Below are positions 9,660-17,249 of a stretch of DNA of 64,000 bases, in pieces. The notes beneath the pieces were generated by a model. It was not told the DNA's origin, did no database searches, and saw nothing but the letters and a program-made list of their open reading frames with translations. The position numbers were made by a program, and so were the translations under genes. The stretch is from Flavobacterium sp. M31R6 (GTDB lineage Bacteria; Bacteroidota; Bacteroidia; Flavobacteriales; Flavobacteriaceae), in the NCBI RefSeq assembly GCF_013284035.1, contig NZ_CP054141.1, forward strand, positions 2,356,001-2,420,000, in the 5' to 3' direction. Within the stretch, counting starts at the first letter, position 1. The number at the start of each line of letters is the position of its first letter.

Positions 9660-11948
9660 TTAATAGCCTTTGGCTCTTATCAGAGTAATCGGATTTATTT
9701 TTGTTCCATTAATTTTTTCAAACAAAATCCAAGTATTGTTGTCTTTTCCTTTTTCGAGAGTCCAATTTCTTTTGGGATCGGCCAGTTTTATTTTCAAATC
9801 ATCAGGGAATGCATTTGCTGCTCTTGCATCTTCCCAAGTTCGAATTGCTTTGAAAATTTGGTATTTTTGAGGACAACTTTCTACATTTTTTTGATTGATT
9901 CCCAACATATATGTAGCTCCGACACCAACCGATATGGCTTGAACATGTTCGTAATCTTCTACTTTTGAAGATTTGTCAATACTAAAATTTCCTCCGAAAG
10001 TTGCAGGAAAATAATTGGCATAGGCAACGTCACGAATGTCTTTACCCTCGCTGGTGGTACTTCCCCAAACACGTTTTTCAATATCATACATGTTTTTTCC
10101 GCCACCAACGTTCCAAACGCTTTGATAATGCCAAGAACCTTCGGAAAGGGTTGCTCCAGTAATCCTAATATAATCTATTTTGTGATAGGCGGCTCTGTCA
10201 AACATTTTTCTAAAGAAACGTTTTACACCATAATAGCCCTGACCGGTGTTGAACAGAAATTCCTGTCCGTCCAAATCCATAAAGTAAATTCCGTTGATTT
10301 TGGCAACGTCAGCGTAATCTTCAGCAATGGCATCCTGCAAGTTCAAATCCGGAATCAAACCGTCATAGCCGTAGTTGATGGTTACCTGTAATTTATAAAT
10401 ATCGTCATTCGCTTTATGGGAGGAAGGAGTTGTATCCCAATAACCTCTTTTTACATTCAAAAGGCGGTAAGGAGCGGTTTTTGAAACACCCAAATAATGA
10501 ATAAGTTCTTTGCCGATCTTTACCATATTTAGGTTTTTGCAATGACCTTCCCAACTGGCAATTTCGTCTAAATATTTGGGGTCGTTTACCACTATAATCG
10601 TATCTGTTGCCGAAATTGATTTCACTAAAAGGCGCTTTTGTAGGTAACACAAACTGTCGCTTGGAATCGGGCTTGCATCTTTTGTTCCTGGTGCCAATGC
10701 CGTTGCAATCGTGTGTCTGCCCATGAAAATCCCTTGTACATTCGAAATATCGGTGAACTCTTTATGCGATTTATTTCCAGAAGTAAATTTGAAAGGTTTT
10801 GTTTCAAAATTTTTTCCGTCGAGATAGCCTTTATAAGCACGATTGACTTTGTAATAAGGCAAATCATTCGCTTCAATGGCTTTAAAACCCATTTGTTTTG
10901 TATAGGAAACAATGCTGTCAAACAAGTTGCCTTCGGAAGTAACATCTGGAGTATATCGCGCTGGATCTTTTACCCATTTGCCATTAACGGTAGGATAGGG
11001 AAGTCCTTCGGATAAAACAATATTTTGGAGAACATCCATCAAGGCTGTGTTGTCGGGACTTCCCCAAAGCGCAATCGAGGAGCCTATATAATCAACTCCC
11101 GAAACTGGAGCGACTTCGTGATGGTTTGGAATATTGGCTGGTAACATCGGAATCAAAGAAAAGAAAATGTTACGCTTTTTGGTTCTATCTTTTGAATGAT
11201 AGGTTACGTAAACTTGCCCTTTGTTATCAATCATCGCCGCATTTCCATACAAAATTCTGTAATATTCTTCAGGATGACTGTAAAATGCCACGTCACTTAT
11301 TCCGTCTCCTCCAATTGAAAATATTTGTCCTTCATGCAAATTTACAGGTAGAGGAAATTTCATTTTGTCAGGAGAGTGAATAATGTATTGAAATGGGGCT
11401 GCCTCGCCTTCAGTATTTGCAATTCCACCTGTAGTTTGATCATTCAGCGCCATTGCTCCAATAGCATAATTGACAGTTTTGGTGGTATCTCTGGCGACAC
11501 CTATGATTTCTCCAAACAAATTCGTAATATTTGTATGGTAAGAGCCCCATTGAATATCATCGATTCCTTCTCGTTTCGTGAGCGATTGAAGAGTTAATTT
11601 AAAATATTTTGTTTTTGGTGCCAGTACAACTTTTGCAACAGAACCATTTGAATAATTTAGTGTAAAAGTGTTGTTTTTCTGCTCGAATTTGGCTTGTTGA
11701 GGCTCGTAATATTTCTTTTTTGAACTATCATACAAACACATCAACGGAGATGGTTTGTCCGTTGGGCTGAACTCACGATTGGATGCTACCGTCGTGTTTT
11801 TCATGCTCGTAATAAATCCTTTGTCATTAATATGGATTTTGAAATAATTAGTATTGAAATCCCATTGAGCTTGGACTTTTAAACCAAATAGCAATTGCAA
11901 TGCAATGAAAAATGTCAGACTGCTGAAAGTGAAAATTCTCTTTTCCAT
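9660..11948 (-). CDS. Large secreted protein of unrecognised family, possibly a TIM-barrel glycosidase
   Basis: This 762-residue protein has a signal peptide (cleavage near KVQAQ). I do not recognise its family. The first 300 residues look beta-rich (many alternating hydrophobic strands, WGSYHTNITNLFGEIIG, PLPVNLHEGQIFSIGGDG), like the N-terminal beta-sandwich of GH36- or GH31-type enzymes. The central part contains phrases typical of barrel strands: GFKAIEANDLPYYKVN, GYDGLIPDLNLQDAIAEDYA, INGIYFMDLDGQEF (near residue 558) and IDYIRITGATLSEGSWHYQS. DLDG and the Glu in TLSEGSW are plausible catalytic acids, but this is inference. It is the first gene of the minus-strand block, 246 bp upstream of the hydrolase gene, and faces the GH29 gene across a 646-bp divergent region. 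An exoglycosidase of an uncharacterised family is the best guess. Confidence 0.6.
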   Translation of the reverse strand: MEKRIFTFSSLTFFIALQLLFGLKVQAQWDFNTNYFKIHINDKGFITSMKNTTVASNREFSPTDKPSPLMCLYDSSKKKYYEPQQAKFEQKNNTFTLNYSNGSVAKVVLAPKTKYFKLTLQSLTKREGIDDIQWGSYHTNITNLFGEIIGVARDTTKTVNYAIGAMALNDQTTGGIANTEGEAAPFQYIIHSPDKMKFPLPVNLHEGQIFSIGGDGISDVAFYSHPEEYYRILYGNAAMIDNKGQVYVTYHSKDRTKKRNIFFSLIPMLPANIPNHHEVAPVSGVDYIGSSIALWGSPDNTALMDVLQNIVLSEGLPYPTVNGKWVKDPARYTPDVTSEGNLFDSIVSYTKQMGFKAIEANDLPYYKVNRAYKGYLDGKNFETKPFKFTSGNKSHKEFTDISNVQGIFMGRHTIATALAPGTKDASPIPSDSLCYLQKRLLVKSISATDTIIVVNDPKYLDEIASWEGHCKNLNMVKIGKELIHYLGVSKTAPYRLLNVKRGYWDTTPSSHKANDDIYKLQVTINYGYDGLIPDLNLQDAIAEDYADVAKINGIYFMDLDGQEFLFNTGQGYYGVKRFFRKMFDRAAYHKIDYIRITGATLSEGSWHYQSVWNVGGGKNMYDIEKRVWGSTTSEGKDIRDVAYANYFPATFGGNFSIDKSSKVEDYEHVQAISVGVGATYMLGINQKNVESCPQKYQIFKAIRTWEDARAANAFPDDLKIKLADPKRNWTLEKGKDNNTWILFEKINGTKINPITLIRAKGY

Positions 11949-12495
11949 CTTTTTGTTTTATTATTTCTGTTTTTTTAGAGAATCTAAAATTACTTCTTAA
12001 TTAATTTAGCTATTAGTTCGATTTTATCCATATTTAATTAGTAATTATCAATCCAGCTATGTTTCAAAAATCAATATTCAAAAACTGCTTATTTCATTGG
12101 ATTTATTCTTTCTAAAGAGGTGTTTTTTTGAAACTATTATGTTGAATTTTAAATTAAAAGTTACTTCAAAAATGAAAATTGCAAAATGAAAATTGTGTCC
12201 TATTATATATGTATCTCATTTTTGTATTTCCTGTGAAGAATATTTTCAGTCTTTTTTTATTTGAATTCTTATCAAAAAATCAATGACACTCGATGAGTGT
12301 ATTAAAACATTTCTCTTCATTTTGTTTTGAAATATTCTAAGTATTTCTAAAATAACAGAATATTTAATGGTGTTTTTTGATACTAAATGTTAAGATAATA
12401 ATTGCTTAATTAATGATAATTTTGAGTTAAAATAAAACTTAATTATACAATAACTTTATTTTTTTAAGATTGAGGCAAAATGCTGTGTCTGAAAA

Positions 12496-12511
12496 TATAA
12501 AACGTTTTAGT
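12496..12511. promoter_or_regulatory. Operator-like palindrome, TATAAAACGTTTTAGT
   Basis: The core TAAAACGTTTTA is a perfect palindrome and the right half matches GTTTTAGT exactly. It lies 10 bases upstream of the candidate -7 element at 12521, so a bound repressor would overlap the promoter spacer. It is one of a series of related sites in the window. Confidence 0.5.
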
Positions 12512-12551
12512 TGATACAGTTATTTTTGGTAGGATACGCCGTATTGCTAGA

Positions 12552-12567
12552 ACTAAATCGTTATCGT
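12552..12567. promoter_or_regulatory. Partial operator-like copy upstream of GH29
   Basis: The left half ACTAAATC followed by GTT agrees with the recurring motif, but the right half (GTTATCGT) diverges. It is 28 bp before the GH29 start. It may be a degenerate second site or chance. Confidence 0.3.
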
Positions 12568-12594
12568 TCCAAAGAAAAAAACAATTAATAAAAT

Positions 12595-14043
12595 ATGAAA
12601 AACAGAATAAAATTAGTGTTGGCTGCCTGTTGTTTTACTACTGCGTCTTTGTCACACGCACAAGGAGATATTATGGCCGAAAACGAAAAAACTCCTTACG
12701 ATTCTTATGTTGCGCCAAAGGATAAGGCTGTAAAAGAAAATCTAGCCAAGTGGCAGGATTACAAATTTGGAGTCTTAATTCATATGGGGTTGTACAGTCA
12801 ATTGGGGATTTGCGAATCGTGGGGTTTAGCTCCAGAAGATTGGGTCACCCGCAACGGTTATGATGATTACGATTCTTTTGCTTCGGATTACCGTGGTGCA
12901 AGATTCAGTTTGAATCCAACAAATCTAGATTCTGAAAAATGGGCAAAAATGTTCAAAAATGCGGGAGTTAAATATTTAATTTTTACATCCAAACACCACG
13001 ATGGGTTTTGTATGTATGATTCGAAATTCACCGATTTCAAAATTACCAATCCAAATTTGCCAAACGCCAAAAACAAGAATCCTGATGTATTGAAAAACGT
13101 TTTGGATGCTTCTAGAAAAGAAGGATTATCGGTTGGAATTTACTTCTCAAAACCAGATTGGACTTCTCAGGATTTCTGGTGGAAATATTATCCTCCAAAA
13201 GACAGAAATCCAAATTACGATATCAAAGCATATCCTGAAAAATGGCAAAGCTTCGTAAAATATACCCAAAACCAATTGGATGAATTGACTACCAATTACG
13301 GTAAAGTTGATATATTGTGGCTTGACGGAGGATGGGTTCGTCCAGTTTCTACCGTAAAGGAAAACGAAGGAAAAAAAGGGCGTCAGAATTTAGATATCAA
13401 TATGAAACTTATCGCAGAAACAGCGCGTAAAAAGCAACCGGGATTGATTGTGGTGGATCGTTGGGTTCCAGGCGAATATGAAGATTATCTTACTCCCGAA
13501 CGAAAAGTGCTTGAAAAACCAATTCCGGTGCCATGGGAAAGTTGTGTAACACTAGGAACCGATTGGGGATGGGTGCCAAATGCGAATTATAAATCAGGTG
13601 CAGAAGTGATTCAATTATTAACTGGAATTGTTGCCAAAGGAGGAAATTTATTGCTTGGTGTTGGTCCTGATGGAAAAGGTGATTTTGAGCCAAAAATTCA
13701 GCAAACATTGGCCGAAGTTGGTAAATGGCTTGATATTAATGGGGATGCCATTTATGCTACAAGACCAATCGCGCCTTATTCTGAGGGTAATTTGTACTAT
13801 ACTTCGAAAGGTGAAAAAACAGTTTACGGAATTTACCTTCCAACTGCAACTGAAAAAGAAATTCCTTCACAAATTGTCATCAAAAACAATTTAAAAGGGA
13901 AACTAAATGTTACGCTTTTGGCAAGCAAACAAAAACTAAATTACAAAAACGTTACTGGTGGAATCAGTGTTACGATTCCTAATTCATTGAAGGCGGAATT
14001 AGCAAAACAAGGAGGTGTAACCATTAAAGTGAGTGCTCAGTAA
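12595..14043 (+). CDS. GH29 alpha-L-fucosidase (first of three), secreted
   Basis: The 482-residue protein has a signal peptide (cleavage near SLSHAQ) and a GH29 barrel: FGVLIHMGLYSQLG, FTSKHHDGFCMYDS near residues 130-143, and the nucleophile region VDILWLDGGW (Asp244). The C-terminal part is a beta-sandwich as in other GH29 enzymes, and GGNLLLGVGPDGKG is also a GH29 signature. It removes alpha-linked L-fucose from oligosaccharides; linkage specificity is not readable here. It opens a plus-strand run of fucose and galactose genes (mutarotase, SDR, GH110, GH2, GH29) and follows operator-like sites at 12496 and 12552, so it is probably the first gene of a regulated operon. Confidence 0.92.
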   Translation: MKNRIKLVLAACCFTTASLSHAQGDIMAENEKTPYDSYVAPKDKAVKENLAKWQDYKFGVLIHMGLYSQLGICESWGLAPEDWVTRNGYDDYDSFASDYRGARFSLNPTNLDSEKWAKMFKNAGVKYLIFTSKHHDGFCMYDSKFTDFKITNPNLPNAKNKNPDVLKNVLDASRKEGLSVGIYFSKPDWTSQDFWWKYYPPKDRNPNYDIKAYPEKWQSFVKYTQNQLDELTTNYGKVDILWLDGGWVRPVSTVKENEGKKGRQNLDINMKLIAETARKKQPGLIVVDRWVPGEYEDYLTPERKVLEKPIPVPWESCVTLGTDWGWVPNANYKSGAEVIQLLTGIVAKGGNLLLGVGPDGKGDFEPKIQQTLAEVGKWLDINGDAIYATRPIAPYSEGNLYYTSKGEKTVYGIYLPTATEKEIPSQIVIKNNLKGKLNVTLLASKQKLNYKNVTGGISVTIPNSLKAELAKQGGVTIKVSAQ

Positions 14044-14117
14044 ATGGTATTTTGCCTAGATTGTTTTTCAATCGATCAATCATTAACTTTAATCTTTTTA
14101 ACCTAAAATAAAATAGA

Positions 14118-14465
14118 ATGGTAACCCAAAAATATTGTCTTGCATTAGACTTGATTGAAGACCCAACATTAATGGAAGAATATAAAAAATACCATGAAAA
14201 AATTTGGCCGGAAATCACAAAAAGCATCACTGGTTCAGGGATTGAAAATCTTGATATTTATTGTGTGGGCAACAGGATGTTTATGATTATTGAGGCCAAT
14301 GAGACTTTTAGTTTTGAAAGAAAAGGAGAGATGGATGCCAATAATCCGAAGGTTCAGGAATGGGAAGAATTGATGTGGAAATATCAAAAAGCATTGCCTT
14401 GGGCAAAAGAAGGTGAAAAATGGATGATGATGGATAAAATATTTGACTTGCATAAAAATGGGTAG
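14118..14465 (+). CDS. rhaM: L-rhamnose mutarotase-family protein (likely L-fucose/L-rhamnose mutarotase)
   Basis: This 115-residue cytoplasmic protein matches the RhaM/COG3254 family in length and in the segment YKKYHEKIWPEI, in which His26 corresponds to the catalytic histidine of RhaM (H-x-x-I-W-P-E). It interconverts alpha and beta anomers of a 6-deoxy sugar. Its position between a GH29 fucosidase gene and an SDR dehydrogenase gene suggests that L-fucose is the real substrate here, which is an inference from context. It has no signal peptide, starts 74 bp after the fucosidase and is followed 86 bp later by the SDR gene. Confidence 0.8.
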   Translation: MVTQKYCLALDLIEDPTLMEEYKKYHEKIWPEITKSITGSGIENLDIYCVGNRMFMIIEANETFSFERKGEMDANNPKVQEWEELMWKYQKALPWAKEGEKWMMMDKIFDLHKNG

Positions 14466-14551
14466 CCATTAGAGTTAATTTGAATAATTGTCAAATAAGA
14501 AAAATTAATAAGGATTAAGAAACGTAGTTCAGACCCATAAAAAAATAGCAA

Positions 14552-15331
14552 ATGAATCTCAATTTAAAAGACAAAATTGTAATCGTTACAGGTGGAGCAA
14601 AAGGAATTGGACTTGGAATCTGTAAAGTTTTGGCTTCGGAAGGAGCTATTCCTGTAATTGTAGGAAGAGTTGATGCCGACAACCAAATTGCGATTAAGGA
14701 AATTAAGGACGAAGGAGGAAAAGCATTATCAGTCGTGGCTGAATTGACCAATCCAGAAGAGTGTAAAAGTGCCGTTGACCAAGTAATTGCACTATGCGGT
14801 CGCATTGACGGGTTAATCAACAATGCCGGTGTAAATGACGGTGTAGGTTTGGAAAGTGGTGACTACGAAAAATTTATGGCATCCATTCATAAAAACTTGG
14901 TTCATTATTATTTGATGGCGCAACACGCTTTGCCAGAGCTGAAAAAAACAAAAGGAGCAATTGTGAACATCGGCTCAAAAACTGCCGATACGGGACAAGG
15001 AAATACTTCGGCTTATGCAGCTTCTAATGGAGGGCGAAATGCCTTAACCCGTGAATGGGCAGTTGAATTATTGAAATATGGAATCCGCGTAAATTCGGTT
15101 ATTGTTGCCGAATGTTATACACCATTATATGACAAATGGATTAAAACTCTTGAAAATCCAGAACAAAAATTAAAAGAAATCACAGATAAAATTCCGTTTG
15201 AAAACAGAATGACGACTGCGGAAGAAATTGCAAACATGACGGTTTTTTTATTGTCTGACAAATCGAGTCACACCACAGGTCAGTTGATTTATGTGGATGG
15301 CGGTTACACACATTTGGATCGTTCGTTGTAA
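14552..15331 (+). CDS. SDR-family dehydrogenase, possible L-fucose dehydrogenase, with the catalytic Lys replaced by Asn
   Basis: The 259-residue protein is a classical short-chain dehydrogenase: the NAD(P)-binding TGGAKGIG at 13-20, NNAG at 90-93, a Ser at 142 in NIGSKT, Tyr155 in SAYAAS, and GQLIYVDGGY near the C-terminus. The usual Y-x-x-x-K motif reads Y-A-A-S-N, so the position of the catalytic lysine (159) is Asn (codon AAT). Context with a fucosidase and a mutarotase suggests L-fucose to L-fuconolactone oxidation, the first step of the non-phosphorylating fucose pathway. No lactonase or dehydratase is present in the window, so this would be incomplete here. No signal peptide is present, so it is cytoplasmic. 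Confidence 0.8.
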   Translation: MNLNLKDKIVIVTGGAKGIGLGICKVLASEGAIPVIVGRVDADNQIAIKEIKDEGGKALSVVAELTNPEECKSAVDQVIALCGRIDGLINNAGVNDGVGLESGDYEKFMASIHKNLVHYYLMAQHALPELKKTKGAIVNIGSKTADTGQGNTSAYAASNGGRNALTREWAVELLKYGIRVNSVIVAECYTPLYDKWIKTLENPEQKLKEITDKIPFENRMTTAEEIANMTVFLLSDKSSHTTGQLIYVDGGYTHLDRSL

Positions 15332-15377
15332 TCTATAACTGAAATCTTTATTTCTAATCTCAGACTTTTAACTAAAA

Positions 15378-17195
15378 ATGATTTTTTTCAAAGCAAAAGG
15401 CATAGTTTTTATATTTTTCCTGACAACTTTAGGAGTTTCGGGTCAGGTTGCCGACACTATCAAAGTGACGCAATTTGGCGTAAAATCCAACAGTTATTTG
15501 AATGCCAGTAAAGGTGTTCGGCAAGCTTTGGAAAAATGCAAAGGCAAACAAAATATAGTTGTTCAGTTGCCGGGCGGAAGAATTGATTTGTGGCCTGAGA
15601 ATGCTGTAAAAAAAGAAATTTATATTTCGAATTCGACAGAAAGCGATACTTTATCGAAAGAAAAAAACATTGGGTTTTTCTTTGATAATTTGAAAAATGT
15701 TACTTTGGATGGAAACAATACTTTGGTTGTTTTACACGGAAAAATGGTTTCGTTTGCTTTGTTCAACTGCCAAAATATTCAGATAAAAAATATTCAATTT
15801 GACTATGAGCGCCCAACGATGTCGGAAGTGACCATCCTTTCAGTTTCGCCAACGGTCATCGAAATGCAAATTCATCCCGATTCAAGATATTTTATCGAAA
15901 ACGATAAAATCGGTTTTTATGGTGAAGGATGGAAAAGTAATTCGTATCACACAATTTCATTGGATAAAGAAAAAAATCTGATGCGTTATTCTACATTTGG
16001 ACCATTTTTGAAATCAAAAGCGATTCAGAAAGAGAACAGAACCGTTTTGTTTGAAGGTGATTTTGCAAAAGAAAATTACAAAGTGGGTGATGTGCTTTCT
16101 ATTCGTGATACTTATAGAGACAATTGCGGTGGATTTATCACTTTGAGTAAAGATATTGTTCTTTCGAATGTAAAAATGCACTTTATGCACGGATTGGGAA
16201 TCGTTTCTCAATTTGCCGAAAATATTACACTTTCAAAAGTTGTTGTTGCACCACGGGAAGATTCCGGTCGTGTGATTGCTTCGTTTGCAGATTGTTTTCA
16301 TTTTTCGGGATGTAAAGGAAAAATTTTGGTTGACGGATGTAAGACTTCAGGTTCACATGACGACCCGATGAACGTGCACGGAACTCATTTGAAAATCATC
16401 GAAATTTCAGCTGATAAGAAAATAAAAGTGCAATTTATGCACCATCAAACGTATGGATTTGAAGCTTTTTTTGCAGGTGACAGCATTAGTTTTGTAAGTC
16501 CACAAACGTTGAAACCAATTGTTTCTGGCAAATTGAAATCGGCAAAATTGATTGGTAAAAAAGTAATGGAATTGGTTTTGGATGGCGAATTATCGAATAA
16601 AATAAAGATAGGAGATGTTATCGAAAACGCAACCTGGACTCCCGAAGTTACCGTTCGAAATTCATGGTTTGAACGCACCAATGCACGAGGATTATTATTA
16701 ACGACCCGAAGAAAGATTTTGATAGAGAATAATACTTTCTTTCGTACAGGAATGCATGCAATTCTGATTGCAAATGATGCTTCAAGTTGGTTTGAATCAG
16801 GAGCAGTTTCAGATGTAACCATTCGTAACAATACTTTTGAGGAATGTGGATATAATTCAGGAACGGTCATCAATATCGCACCAGAAAATCATGAATTGGT
16901 TAACGGTTTTTACGTACATCGCAACATCAGAATTGAAAACAATACGTTTAAGATTTTCGACAAACTGATTTTGTCAGCGAGATCAACAGATGGATTGTTT
17001 TTTTCGAATAATACAATCAATCAGTCCGATTTGCTTCCTGCCGAATCCAATGAAAATTCATTTGCCCTTACTGCTTGTAACAATGCAGTAATCAAAAATA
17101 ACAAGTTTAACACAACTTGGAAACCGAAAATAGCAGCCTTTAAAATGACGAAGAAGCAAATTAAAACGGATATAAAAGATTTGAATATTAAATAA
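15378..17195 (+). CDS. glaB: GH110 alpha-1,3-galactosidase (GlaB type)
   Basis: The 605-residue secreted protein (signal peptide ending GVSGQ) is a right-handed parallel beta-helix, seen as repeats of the form NVTLDGN, NIQIKNIQFDY, ITLSKVVV, KILIENNTFF and VTIRNNTF. The segment DCFHFSGCKGKILVDGCK followed by TSGSHDDPMNVHGTHL is the characteristic core of GH110, and its Asp cluster carries the catalytic acids of this inverting family. GH110 enzymes cleave alpha-1,3-linked galactose, either branched (blood group B) or linear (alpha-Gal epitope); subfamily B relatives accept both. Length fits the family. It lies between the SDR gene and a GH2 galactosidase gene, consistent with stepwise removal of a Gal-alpha-1,3-Gal cap. 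Confidence 0.87.
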   Translation: MIFFKAKGIVFIFFLTTLGVSGQVADTIKVTQFGVKSNSYLNASKGVRQALEKCKGKQNIVVQLPGGRIDLWPENAVKKEIYISNSTESDTLSKEKNIGFFFDNLKNVTLDGNNTLVVLHGKMVSFALFNCQNIQIKNIQFDYERPTMSEVTILSVSPTVIEMQIHPDSRYFIENDKIGFYGEGWKSNSYHTISLDKEKNLMRYSTFGPFLKSKAIQKENRTVLFEGDFAKENYKVGDVLSIRDTYRDNCGGFITLSKDIVLSNVKMHFMHGLGIVSQFAENITLSKVVVAPREDSGRVIASFADCFHFSGCKGKILVDGCKTSGSHDDPMNVHGTHLKIIEISADKKIKVQFMHHQTYGFEAFFAGDSISFVSPQTLKPIVSGKLKSAKLIGKKVMELVLDGELSNKIKIGDVIENATWTPEVTVRNSWFERTNARGLLLTTRRKILIENNTFFRTGMHAILIANDASSWFESGAVSDVTIRNNTFEECGYNSGTVINIAPENHELVNGFYVHRNIRIENNTFKIFDKLILSARSTDGLFFSNNTINQSDLLPAESNENSFALTACNNAVIKNNKFNTTWKPKIAAFKMTKKQIKTDIKDLNIK

Positions 17196-17249
17196 AGAAT
17201 ATTAACTAAATACCGTTCGTTTTTCGAACAAAACCAAATAAATAAATAA

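Larger units (their letters stand above)
11949..12594. other. 646-bp AT-rich divergent intergenic region
   Basis: This gap separates the unknown minus-strand gene from the plus-strand GH29 gene. It contains no plausible coding sequence. It carries an operator-like palindrome at 12496-12511, a weaker partial copy at 12552-12567, and a TATTTTTG sequence at 12521-12528 that fits the -7 element TAnnTTTG for rightward transcription, although no TTG is seen at the right distance upstream. No clear promoter element is visible for the leftward gene. Confidence 0.6.
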
